DNA from: Sulfolobaceae archaeon
GTDB lineage: Archaea; Thermoproteota; Thermoprotei_A; Sulfolobales; Sulfolobaceae
Length of the DNA: 64,000 bases
Assembly: GCA_026627305.1 (NCBI GenBank)
Contig: JAPNVD010000005.1
Coordinates: forward strand, 1 to 64,000
Direction of reading: 5' to 3'
The first letter of the stretch is position 1. The number at the start of each line of letters is the position of its first letter. Shown in pieces: positions 19,791 through 27,794 of this stretch. The translations under genes were made by a program, and so were the position numbers. Under the pieces are notes generated by a model. It was not told where the DNA came from. It made no database searches and was given only the letters and a program-made list of their open reading frames with translations.

Positions 19791-20117
19791 ATGGAGACCT
19801 ATAGGGCATTAGGGTTAATAGGTGCAATCCTGGTAATCGTAATAGGTTTACTGATGTCCATTTTCTTCTTCAGGTTCTATCCTTATCATTTCGGCATGAT
19901 GGGATTCGGAATGATGATGTTTGGCTTCCCATTCTTTTTTGCCCTAATTCCAGGGGTTATGGGATTAATAGGTGCCCTTATTAACGATAAGATTGCTTCT
20001 GGTGTACTGCTTATAATAGCCTCATTCCTCTCTTTGCCAGTGTTTTTTGGAGCTTTTGGAATAGGGTTCGTCCTGATGTTAGTGGGAGGTATACTAGCAC
20101 TAACGAGTAAAAGTTAA
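19791..20117 (+). CDS. small membrane protein, downstream of sulfocyanin
   Basis: About 108 residues with three or four hydrophobic helices and a Met/Phe-rich segment (HFGMMGFGMMMFGFPFFF, about 33-50). I recognise no family. GGTGA 5 nt upstream supports ATG 19791 rather than the track's GTG 19782; the stop of the sulfocyanin gene ends 1 nt before. Coupling to the copper protein suggests a role in electron transfer or copper handling at the membrane. Confidence 0.66.
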   Translation: METYRALGLIGAILVIVIGLLMSIFFFRFYPYHFGMMGFGMMMFGFPFFFALIPGVMGLIGALINDKIASGVLLIIASFLSLPVFFGAFGIGFVLMLVGGILALTSKS

Positions 20118-20148
20118 CTTATTTACTAATTCTTTCTCTTTTTAATAT

Positions 20149-20670
20149 GTGCAGTTATTAAATGCTATCTTAGCTGTTCTATACTTTATACCTACAATTA
20201 TCAGTGCCATTACCTCTTATAAACTGTTGAGGTTAGCTATTAAAGTTGGCACAGACGAAATATACTACTTAACTATTGCATTTCTTTTTCTCCTAGGCTT
20301 TAATTTAGTGTCAACTTTTTTCGTGCTGCTTCCCCTCTCTGAAATAACGCTTTATCTTTATTCCTTAGCTAGCCTTCTCCAAGCGTTCTCCTATCTACTT
20401 TTCATTTTCAACTTCCTTGAGGTCAGAAAATCTTTATTCCAATTGATTCCAATAATCCTGTCAGCCTTTTTGCTAGCTGGAGTAGAAGGTTTTCTCCTCG
20501 CTTATTTAACACTAAGGAGAAATAAGATAACTGCTGCTGGCTTTATCTTAGCTAGTATTGCTAACTTCATAGCTTTTATATCCATACTGACCTTCAACCC
20601 GCTACTACTTGTAATCAGTGAGTTCTTCAACGCAATTGGTGTAACGTTACTGAGCGGAGGTGTGATATAA
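20149..20670 (+). CDS. multi-pass membrane protein (173 aa)
   Basis: A 173-residue protein with about six hydrophobic helices and few charged residues. No family recognised. It begins with GTG at 20149 after a T-rich tract and ends in the overlap TAATG shared with the winged-helix gene, so it is coupled to that regulator. Membrane protein plus small DNA-binding protein pairs often sense conditions at the membrane; that is inference. Confidence 0.62.
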   Translation: MQLLNAILAVLYFIPTIISAITSYKLLRLAIKVGTDEIYYLTIAFLFLLGFNLVSTFFVLLPLSEITLYLYSLASLLQAFSYLLFIFNFLEVRKSLFQLIPIILSAFLLAGVEGFLLAYLTLRRNKITAAGFILASIANFIAFISILTFNPLLLVISEFFNAIGVTLLSGGVI

Positions 20671-20948
20671 TGCCAAAGAGGAGAAGCAGAGTAGGGATAC
20701 TCTATGATATCTTAGAAGCACTAGAGAGTGGCCCTATGAACCTAACAAACCTGATGTACAAGTCTAACCTTCCATACGATAGGTTTAGGGAAATAATTGA
20801 CGATATGAAGAGGAATGGACTGATAGTGGAAAAAGATGAAGAAGGAGGGAAGAAAGTGTACTATATAACTAAAAAGGGAATGGAAGCGCTCAACGAGTTG
20901 AGAAACGCTAAAAAGGTGCTCAAATCTTTCGGCATTGACCTAGAGTAG
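20670..20948 (+). CDS. winged-helix DNA-binding protein
   Basis: A 92-residue winged-helix protein. Residues 5-75 carry the pattern ILYDILEALESGPMNLTNLMYKSNLPYDRFREIIDDM, then GLIVEKDEEGGKKVYYITKKGMEAL, which is the wing and final helix of the Sso10a/PadR-like archaeal regulators. A short C-terminal helix may dimerise. It is encoded directly between the sulfocyanin group and the sox genes and so may regulate this respiratory island. It converges on the DUF1404-like gene, overlapping by 9 nt. Confidence 0.78.
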   Translation: MPKRRSRVGILYDILEALESGPMNLTNLMYKSNLPYDRFREIIDDMKRNGLIVEKDEEGGKKVYYITKKGMEALNELRNAKKVLKSFGIDLE

Positions 20949-21482
20949 TAGCTTCCTAAGTATATCAACCATGACATATGCCAATATACCGTTCATTATA
21001 GCGAACATTATATAGCCTAACAGTACAAACTCCCCTGTTGTATAAGGGGAGAATGGTACTGCAGGTGGCGAATATATTGGAAAATACGCTACAAAAAGCA
21101 CAGCCAATGCGGTGTCACCTATCATGTATAATACAAACAGTGTTACCTTTAACCAATATCCTATAGCCTTTAGAGACGAGCCTAAGAGTAACCCTCCTAA
21201 AAACATGAAGGTGAAATCGATAGCTGTTACGAAAGGATTTATAGCACTTAAGACGAAAAGTTCAGGGTAATGAAATACTATAGCCGGTATAACTCCTATC
21301 AAACCAAATTTACTTCCCTTCAATAGACCATAACCCAAAAGCAAGCCTGAGGCGAACAACGAGTAATGGGCTAACATCAAGGCTACTGGTGTTACTCTAA
21401 TATAGGATAAGACTAAGGGATTGAGGGTAGCGATTAACAAAAGGATTGGGATATAAATAAAAAACTTTGACTTTACCATCAT
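20940..21482 (-). CDS. DUF1404-like membrane protein after soxC
   Basis: A 180-residue protein with six hydrophobic helices. It resembles the DUF1404 family found in Sulfolobales. A conserved-looking LAHYSLFASGLLLGYG helix holds a His, and a second His lies in VFHYPELFVL; membrane histidines could bind heme, which is speculation. It starts 1 nt after the soxC stop and is the last gene of the soxABC transcript. Confidence 0.6.
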   Translation of the reverse strand: MMVKSKFFIYIPILLLIATLNPLVLSYIRVTPVALMLAHYSLFASGLLLGYGLLKGSKFGLIGVIPAIVFHYPELFVLSAINPFVTAIDFTFMFLGGLLLGSSLKAIGYWLKVTLFVLYMIGDTALAVLFVAYFPIYSPPAVPFSPYTTGEFVLLGYIMFAIMNGILAYVMVDILRKLLL

Positions 21483-21483
21483 G

Positions 21484-23166
21484 TCACTTCACGTAGACTA
21501 TGTAATGGTATAGTTGAAGTGCATAACCCCATAGCATAAATATTACTCCTAGATCCATTCCAGCGTATGTGGCTTTTGGACCAACCATCGGTAACGTCCA
21601 GAAAATGGCTACAAGTATTGCTGACAGTATCAGTATAGCTATCATTCCGTAGTAGGCTACCCTCTTTTTTGTCTGGGTAACGGTAGTAGCGTTTAAGGAG
21701 CCTGGAGTATAGTGTAAGAACCCTTTAGCCATCTTATATACCATGTAAGCTGCAAACATTCCAACTGGTACTAGTGCTATCATATTTACTATTGTAGGAT
21801 TTAATAGGAAGTTTCCAAAAGTTCCAGCTAGTGCAATCAACGCTACAGAGGTTAACAGTATAGTATTTGGAGTTATTGAGACTCTTGGCGGCTTTGCTAC
21901 GCTCACCAATTCCTTCTTTCTACCCGCAGTTATCTTATCCCAGAAGTATATTATTAGTCCTACTATTACAGCAGGTGGTCCCAGATACATTAGTTGCTCA
22001 CTGAAAGGTGCAGGAACTCCAGGCTGTAGATATCCCCAGACGCTGAGGATTATTATGTAGATCCATCCTAACGTCATTAGCCAGGCCCAGAACTTTCTAG
22101 ATCGTAAGTATAGGAATTGGCTATTATCGTAGAACGGTAAGAACATTATAACAAGGAGTATTATAATTAGGACAGAGATCACCATCGCTGGTGTTAATGG
22201 CTGTCCATTAGGTAATTCAAAGTCTACAAACTTGTAGAGGAACAGGAAGAACCATGGTGGATATGGTTGAACAGCCTCTGCTGCAGGTGTCCCAGCCTGA
22301 GGTGCAGGGTATGGATTTATAACTATTGGTAAACCGTTAATGTTGGCTAATAGGTCAGGTACGAATAATATTATTCCCCATGTGATGAGAACAAGGGATA
22401 ACATGTAAACGAAATTCCTAGGCCACCACTCGTTAAACTTCTGTTGTTCCTCCTTTGTGTAGTAAGCAGGTACTTTAGGCTTTTCCTTTGCTGATGGTGT
22501 CATCCCATATCTTTCAGCCATGATGAAGTGGACGCCAAACAATAGGAATATCAATGAAACGAATATTAAATGCCATCCTAATAATCTATCGAACAATAAA
22601 GATCTAGTTAGAGGATTGCTGGATAGTGCAGCGCTACCGCCTGGACCAAACAACCATGTAGCTATCGTTGATGCTCCAGGGAATCCAGTTCCCACAAGCA
22701 ATTCATTACCTATATCTACAGCGTTAACTCCTAACACATCGCTTACTAACGAATATCCGAAGAACGCCGCTCCTAAAGTTAAGGCTAGGAGAATAGTTCC
22801 TGTTACCCATTGCAACTCCCTTGGCTTCTTATAAGCACCTTTATAGAAGTTCCTGAACATGTGTATATAAACTAACACTATCATTATGTAAGCTCCATAT
22901 AGATGGCTGAACAAGATTACTGGACCAAAAGGAACATTATGAATAATGTTTTGAGTAGAGGGGTACGCGTTAGCTGGCTCATAATATAGAAGTAAGGTAA
23001 GACCTGTTATCGCTTGCCATACTAGGGCAGCGGTAACCATCGCACCTAGCCAATATGATGGATTGTACATATAATCTGGGGTCTTAAAAAACGGGGTTTC
23101 CTTTACCCCTAACTTATCCAATATTTCATCGATTAGGTTTGTCCTATTGTTCTCATTTCCTGCCAT
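21484..23166 (-). CDS. soxC: quinol oxidase cytochrome b subunit (SoxC-like)
   Basis: A 560-residue cytochrome b, much longer than the 400 or so of mitochondrial types because of a hydrophobic C-terminal extension. Two heme-ligand pairs with 14-residue spacing are visible: H in LFSHLYGAYIMIVLVYIH (about 86-101) and H in WHLIFVSLIFLLFGVH (about 199-213). The quinol-site PEWY is replaced by PPWF in PYPPWFFLFLYKF. In Sulfolobus, SoxC joins SoxA, SoxB and the Rieske SoxL in a quinol-oxidising supercomplex. The start overlaps soxB by 14 nt. Confidence 0.9.
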   Translation of the reverse strand: MAGNENNRTNLIDEILDKLGVKETPFFKTPDYMYNPSYWLGAMVTAALVWQAITGLTLLLYYEPANAYPSTQNIIHNVPFGPVILFSHLYGAYIMIVLVYIHMFRNFYKGAYKKPRELQWVTGTILLALTLGAAFFGYSLVSDVLGVNAVDIGNELLVGTGFPGASTIATWLFGPGGSAALSSNPLTRSLLFDRLLGWHLIFVSLIFLLFGVHFIMAERYGMTPSAKEKPKVPAYYTKEEQQKFNEWWPRNFVYMLSLVLITWGIILFVPDLLANINGLPIVINPYPAPQAGTPAAEAVQPYPPWFFLFLYKFVDFELPNGQPLTPAMVISVLIIILLVIMFLPFYDNSQFLYLRSRKFWAWLMTLGWIYIIILSVWGYLQPGVPAPFSEQLMYLGPPAVIVGLIIYFWDKITAGRKKELVSVAKPPRVSITPNTILLTSVALIALAGTFGNFLLNPTIVNMIALVPVGMFAAYMVYKMAKGFLHYTPGSLNATTVTQTKKRVAYYGMIAILILSAILVAIFWTLPMVGPKATYAGMDLGVIFMLWGYALQLYHYIVYVK

Positions 23167-24769
23167 CTAACTTCACCTCCTTAACTAAACCTCCCTGTTG
23201 CATCACTATCCCACCACCCAGCGAGGGAGAAGAAGGTAATTGAGCCTCTTTTCCAATAGGTAAAGAGAAGGTCAAGAATTCCAATAGTCCCACACCTAAT
23301 GTCATAACTAGTCCTGGGATTCCCAACTCAGCTAATATGGATATTGCTAGATTATAGGAATGGAAAGTCAGAGGATAGAAGATCCACCTCCTCAACATAC
23401 CGAGGAATCCTTCAACTGACATCAGGTAACCTGCAGCCAGGAAAGGTACTGTCCACCAGATGACACCCATATTCATTATAGTTGAAGCTATGCCAGAGAA
23501 CTCAAGACCAGGCTTAGTGGTTTTCAATACATCTAACGCCATAGCTGTGAAACCTACTAGTATTAGAGTCCATATCATCATGTGGAAGTGACCAACCACA
23601 TAATATGTGTTGTGAACTATTGGGTTCACAATGTTAAAAGGCAATGGTAATGCCTGAATTCCCGCTAGGATGAATCCCACCAACGCAGCTAACAGAGCCA
23701 TACCTATGGGATCTTTCCAATTATAGCCTGCTTTAGATAGAAGGATAGTTAGACCTAAGTTTAGTACAGTTAAACCTGAACCGCTAGCTAATAACAAAGT
23801 ACTCAGGGTTATCCATAACCTCAAAACTACAGGCAATGGGAATGTCTGTAAGTGATGAACCCACACAGACATTGTACCTATGGCTAAAAGATAGATGTTC
23901 CACCTAGCCCATCTCTCACTAAATAATGGTCTACCAGCATATTTTGGCACAGCGTAGTAGAAGAACCCGAATAGCGGGAAGGGAACATAGTACACTACGG
24001 GGTGCCCATAGAACCAGAAGAGTATGAGCCATAATAGAGGAATTACGGGTATTCCGAAGAAGAAGTGAAGTGCATACCATAGGGTTGCACCAGTTAAAGC
24101 TGGTAAGCTTAACGCTATCACTAGCGCAAACGCTATACCATAGGCAGTAAAGATATTAATCTTCTGCCCTTTTGCTCTAGTTCTATAAGCGTCTCCTATT
24201 AGTATAGCAGTTATAGCTGCTTCTCCTCCTGAATTTATCGCTAACGCCAAGTATGCTAGCCCTATCAATATCGGTGTAGTATAGATCAAGAATGCCTTGA
24301 ATACTGCATTTTCCTCTATAGCTTGAGGAGGATACATATACCAACCTGTGTCCGGACCTCCTAACTCTGCGAACACTAATGCAAGGTTGGATATCCAGAA
24401 TAACGAATCAACTAACTTATACCTCTCTATCCTTAGCCCTCCCTTGTATATTGAATAAGCTATAACTGCGATCGCAGCGTTTGGCACTACGCCTAACATA
24501 GCTGACCAACCGTGGATAGTCAAGAATAAATAATAAGTTGGTGCAATGGCCTGTGGATTTGCCGCGTTAGTTAGGTATGCCCTTAAATTCATCGCAGCTA
24601 TTCCGGTAATTATTAGCCACGCAATAGCACCGCTTAAGAAGAGCCAAACTACTCCTAAAGTCGTTTGAGGAAATGTAAACCTTTTGATGTTTTCCCTTGT
24701 AAGGTTTCTCTTAATCCAAGAGCTAACGACTCTTATAAAATCCTTACCTAATTTAACATAGTCCACCAT
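23153..24769 (-). CDS. soxB: heme-copper quinol oxidase subunit I (SoxB-like)
   Basis: A 538-residue heme-copper oxidase catalytic subunit with 12 or more helices. Ligands can be placed: low-spin heme His in FLTIHGWSAM, CuB His and cross-linked Tyr in YGHPVVYYV (about 254-262), the CuB pair in WVHHLQTFPLP (about 303), and the heme His pair in VVGHFHMMIW (about 390). The Glu of the classical HPEVY motif is replaced by Val, as in B-type oxidases. It reduces O2 at the membrane. Its start abuts the soxA stop, so the order is soxA-soxB-soxC. Confidence 0.93.
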   Translation of the reverse strand: MVDYVKLGKDFIRVVSSWIKRNLTRENIKRFTFPQTTLGVVWLFLSGAIAWLIITGIAAMNLRAYLTNAANPQAIAPTYYLFLTIHGWSAMLGVVPNAAIAVIAYSIYKGGLRIERYKLVDSLFWISNLALVFAELGGPDTGWYMYPPQAIEENAVFKAFLIYTTPILIGLAYLALAINSGGEAAITAILIGDAYRTRAKGQKINIFTAYGIAFALVIALSLPALTGATLWYALHFFFGIPVIPLLWLILFWFYGHPVVYYVPFPLFGFFYYAVPKYAGRPLFSERWARWNIYLLAIGTMSVWVHHLQTFPLPVVLRLWITLSTLLLASGSGLTVLNLGLTILLSKAGYNWKDPIGMALLAALVGFILAGIQALPLPFNIVNPIVHNTYYVVGHFHMMIWTLILVGFTAMALDVLKTTKPGLEFSGIASTIMNMGVIWWTVPFLAAGYLMSVEGFLGMLRRWIFYPLTFHSYNLAISILAELGIPGLVMTLGVGLLEFLTFSLPIGKEAQLPSSPSLGGGIVMQQGGLVKEVKLDGRK

Positions 24770-25306
24770 TTACACCACCTCTAATGTTCCATTCATGTAT
24801 GAGAACCCCCAACCAATATATTCAGGTTCGTACCAGGTGTAATTCCCAGGTTGATTTGGAGCTACAAAATATATATAGGAAGGAATACCTGGCACTACAT
24901 TAACGTTTATCACACCCGAAGGCAATCTAAGATAGAACCCAGCAGTAGCATTTGGCGAATTTAATATGATAACAACTGGTTGACCAGGCTTTGCTACTAT
25001 TAGATCTGGTTTAAAGTAATATTGGTATATTGTCATGTTAACAATAAGGGTACCATTGATGACTTCTGTTAAGTTAGAAGGTGGGTCATGCTCAAATTCT
25101 ATCACCTCATTTTGAGCGAACTTCGGAAGTCCAGAGAATAGTGGCAGACCGTATCTATAACTTACGTTTTTACCGCTGAGTATTATCGAAACTTGCCATG
25201 AGAAATATCCAACAACTAGACAGATCATGACTATAAACCATATTAGTTCTGCATTATGGAGTAACCTCTCCTTATCCATATCAGTTTGTAGTTTCAAGTA
25301 AGTCAT
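24770..25306 (-). CDS. soxA: quinol oxidase subunit II without CuA site (SoxA-like)
   Basis: A 178-residue subunit II with one N-terminal membrane helix (about 20-42) and a cupredoxin-like outer domain. The CuA ligands of cytochrome c oxidases are missing: the first His position reads FYLRLPSG, and the C-x3-C-x3-H-x2-M loop is replaced by WYEPEYIGWGFSYMNG. This is known for Sulfolobus SoxA and means the oxidase takes electrons from quinol or from SoxC/SoxL rather than directly through CuA. First gene of the minus-strand sox operon; divergent from soxL. Confidence 0.9.
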   Translation of the reverse strand: MTYLKLQTDMDKERLLHNAELIWFIVMICLVVGYFSWQVSIILSGKNVSYRYGLPLFSGLPKFAQNEVIEFEHDPPSNLTEVINGTLIVNMTIYQYYFKPDLIVAKPGQPVVIILNSPNATAGFYLRLPSGVINVNVVPGIPSYIYFVAPNQPGNYTWYEPEYIGWGFSYMNGTLEVV

Positions 25307-25432
25307 ATTTAACTTTAACTATTTAAATATACATAATTTGAATGAATAGCCCATTTAACTACCTTTTCAAAATAAGGATGAAATGGAAAAGTGTCAAATT
25401 TAATCTAATAGGTATAAATTTCTTATGATTAA

Positions 25433-25444
25433 TTTTTTTAAAGG
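25433..25444 (+). promoter_or_regulatory. TATA box of soxL
   Basis: TTTTTTTAAAGG lies about 27 nt before ATG 25466, giving a leaderless soxL message. The 159 bp gap to soxA also holds an ATATTTAAAT tract at 25321-25330 for the divergent operon. Confidence 0.55.
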
Positions 25445-25465
25445 ATACCCTAAATATTAATATGT

Positions 25466-26458
25466 ATGGATAAGCCGTTTGTGCTTAAGAGAGAGGATCT
25501 ACTATTCCTCAGAAAACTGCTGTACAAGATGAGAAGCCCTGGCACTAAGTTCGATGAGAAGGAGTTCCTCAGCAAAGGAAAAGAATATTTATTTAATTAC
25601 GCAGAAAAAAACGTTGGTCCTATTGACGAGAGTAGAAGGAACTTCCTTAAGGGAATCCTCGTTGGAATAAGCCTATTAAGCGTAGGTGGAGCTATAAGGG
25701 TTTTAAACTATTTGACTCCTCCAGAGATCACACTTAAGAGTTTTCCATGGTTTGTAATAGTTGACTCTAATGGTCAGCCTATAAAGGCTTCTCAGCTCCC
25801 GGTAAATAACCCTGAGATACTTCTCTTCCAATACCCGATGCAGGGAGACATAACTTTCTTAATCAATTTAGGAGATGCTAATGGGAACCCTGTAGAGGTT
25901 CCACCTACTGAGGTTGTAATCCCTGAAAACGGCAAAAAATATACCTTCCCAGGAGGAGTTGGACCTAATAAGTCTATTGTAGCGTATTCAGCCATATGCC
26001 AGCACTTAGGCTGTATACCCCCTGAAATCCACTTCTATCCTGCAAATCTAGTTAAGCCGGGCGGTACTTTTCCCGACTTCCTCCCCCCTGAAGCTTATCA
26101 AGCCGCTATGCAGGCCAAGGCTATATATGGTTTGATTCACTGTGACTGTCATGGTTCCACTTATGACCCCTATAAAGGGGCAAGCGTAATTACGGGACCG
26201 ACTGTTAGACCATTACCTTATGTGCAGCTCTACTGGGATTCTAACACTGATTATCTATATGCAATAGGGATGAATCTAAAAGCCCCCGTGATCCTAGGAA
26301 GGTCTAGCGACCTATCTGGATACGCAACGCTCTCATCATATAATGAACAAACTGGATGTCCTCAACAACTTTTAGAATCGAATGAAACTCCCTCAGAATG
26401 TTACACAATACTACAGAATAATGGAAATCCTTTTGCTGCTCAAGGGGGTGGCAGTTAA
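25466..26458 (+). CDS. soxL: Rieske iron-sulfur protein (SoxL-like)
   Basis: A 330-residue Rieske protein. Both cluster motifs are present: CQHLGC (about 178-183) and CDCHGS (about 223-228). A twin-arginine motif SRRNFLKG (about 56-63) precedes a membrane helix, so folding with the cluster inserted and Tat export is expected. About 40 residues between the two motifs and a C-terminal extension (about 290-330) make it longer than bacterial Rieske proteins, as usual in Sulfolobus. It should relay electrons from quinol to the SoxABC oxidase encoded divergently. Small membrane genes follow at once. Confidence 0.92.
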   Translation: MDKPFVLKREDLLFLRKLLYKMRSPGTKFDEKEFLSKGKEYLFNYAEKNVGPIDESRRNFLKGILVGISLLSVGGAIRVLNYLTPPEITLKSFPWFVIVDSNGQPIKASQLPVNNPEILLFQYPMQGDITFLINLGDANGNPVEVPPTEVVIPENGKKYTFPGGVGPNKSIVAYSAICQHLGCIPPEIHFYPANLVKPGGTFPDFLPPEAYQAAMQAKAIYGLIHCDCHGSTYDPYKGASVITGPTVRPLPYVQLYWDSNTDYLYAIGMNLKAPVILGRSSDLSGYATLSSYNEQTGCPQQLLESNETPSECYTILQNNGNPFAAQGGGS

Positions 26459-26459
26459 A

Positions 26460-26567
26460 ATGAGCAAAATTGGAGTTCTTTTATTAGCGTTGATCTTCGG
26501 CGGGACTGCTGCAATGGCAATATTTATAGCGTTAACAGTTCTCTCGGAAATGGCACCTATAAGGTGA
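26460..26567 (+). CDS. single-helix microprotein, SoxD-like (35 aa)
   Basis: Too short for the ORF track. The ATG lies 1 nt after the soxL stop and the 35 codons encode MSKIGVLLLALIFGGTAAM followed by a further hydrophobic run and EMAPIR, that is a single membrane helix. Sulfolobus quinol oxidase contains a small SoxD peptide of about this size; the position after soxL makes that a fair guess but I cannot show homology. The stop overlaps the GGTGA that serves the next gene. Confidence 0.65.
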   Translation: MSKIGVLLLALIFGGTAAMAIFIALTVLSEMAPIR

Positions 26568-26572
26568 TAATG

Positions 26573-26758
26573 ATGAATTCTAGGCTAGCTTTAATTATTA
26601 CTGGAATAGTAATGGCTATTGTACTCGTTTCGTTCGGTATAGATTTTGCCCTTAAGGACGTTATAGGTGTCGAAAATACCACGTTGATAATATCGGTTCT
26701 CTATATGATAGCAGTAGCTATAGCGTTTTTGGTCGTTTTCAGACCTATAAGAGAATAA
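26573..26758 (+). CDS. small two-helix membrane protein (61 aa)
   Basis: About 61 residues forming two membrane helices with a short polar loop (DFALKDVIGVENTT). No family recognised. GGTGA 5 nt before the second ATG (26573) supports that start over the track's GTG 26564. It is tightly packed behind the 35-residue microprotein, so soxL, the microprotein and this gene form one unit, and it may be an accessory oxidase subunit. Confidence 0.6.
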   Translation: MNSRLALIITGIVMAIVLVSFGIDFALKDVIGVENTTLIISVLYMIAVAIAFLVVFRPIRE

Positions 26759-26808
26759 AGTTTTTTATTTAGTTTAATTAGATTTTGAATGATAATGGTG
26801 ATAGAAAA

Positions 26809-27219
26809 ATGAGTAAAGTGAGTTATGGTAATATAGTTGATCTGCTTTCTAAATATAGTTACACTCCAGCGGTTGCTGTAATCCAGCTTATTTCCCTTAT
26901 ATCCGTTTATGCCGCGGGAATGGAGATTGCAATATATCATTTACCTCTAATAGGGTCTGCGATAACTGCACATATCTACAGTGCAGCAATTGTGGTCATA
27001 TTAGGTCTTTTGCTCTTCGCCGCAGCTATGAGGACTGATAGTTTAATGCTGAAGTCATTATCATTGCTGAACGCATTATTTTGTGTTATAGCCGCCTTTG
27101 AAGGGCTCTTCTATTTTGGAGGCTACACTTTTCCCATTTACGCTTTTGGAATGGGTATAGGGTTCCTAGGAGTGCTTTTCACAAACGCAGGCGTTATTTT
27201 ATACGCTATAAAGCATTAA
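26809..27219 (+). CDS. 4-TM membrane protein, first of a tandem pair
   Basis: About 136 residues with four hydrophobic helices. A His sits in the second helix (SAITAHIYSAAIVVI), and LLLFAAAMRTDSLMLK follows. The next gene has the same layout and aligned residues, so the two are duplicates. No family recognised. ATG 26809 with GGTGA about 8 nt upstream is preferred to the track's TTG 26785. The position after soxL suggests a respiratory function, possibly heme binding through the His. Confidence 0.6.
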   Translation: MSKVSYGNIVDLLSKYSYTPAVAVIQLISLISVYAAGMEIAIYHLPLIGSAITAHIYSAAIVVILGLLLFAAAMRTDSLMLKSLSLLNALFCVIAAFEGLFYFGGYTFPIYAFGMGIGFLGVLFTNAGVILYAIKH

Positions 27220-27267
27220 CAAAAAATAAATTTATAAGTTAAATATTTATTCATACATTTGATAAGT

Positions 27268-27663
27268 ATGGGTGAAAGTAACGAAAAGTATATAAGCTTA
27301 CTTCCTATCCTTGCCAGCGTTGAAGCAATATTCTTGACTGGAACTTTTGCAGCAGGTATTGGTACTCTGCTGTTTACTAGCTTTCCCTTTTCAAGCTCTT
27401 TAGAGGCAGACATGATGTCTTTACATGTAAGCTTTGCCATGCTTTCAGCAGTGTTTGGGATTGTCCTATTTACTGCTAGCATGAAGTTTGGAGATAGAGT
27501 ACTAAAGATATTGGGCTCGTTACTCTTCGCGTTTATTGGTATAGCTGGGGCAGGAGGCTTGACCTTTTACGGCACTCTAGACCCATCGTTTTCATTTATG
27601 ATGTCTCTAGGGTTCTTCGGAGCATATTTCTGCGTCATAGGGTACCTCTTCTATACTATCTAA
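27268..27663 (+). CDS. 4-TM membrane protein, second of a tandem pair
   Basis: About 131 residues with four hydrophobic helices, similar to the preceding gene: MSLHVSFAMLSAVFG aligns with the His helix, GIVLFTASMKFGDRVLK with LLLFAAAMRTDSLMLK, and MSLGFFGAYF with MGIGFLGVLF. An AT-rich TATA-like tract (TTATAAGTTAAATATTTATTC) precedes the ATG at 27268, so it may also have its own promoter. Function unknown. Confidence 0.6.
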   Translation: MGESNEKYISLLPILASVEAIFLTGTFAAGIGTLLFTSFPFSSSLEADMMSLHVSFAMLSAVFGIVLFTASMKFGDRVLKILGSLLFAFIGIAGAGGLTFYGTLDPSFSFMMSLGFFGAYFCVIGYLFYTI

Positions 27664-27794
27664 TTTTTAACTTTTATTCATTGTTTTTGATATTTAATAT
27701 TTAATAACTATTTCTTATTTTCAATAATATCTAGCGGTACTAACTTCTAATACATTAAGAAAAGAAATTTATCTAATAAAATAATCCTATAAAA

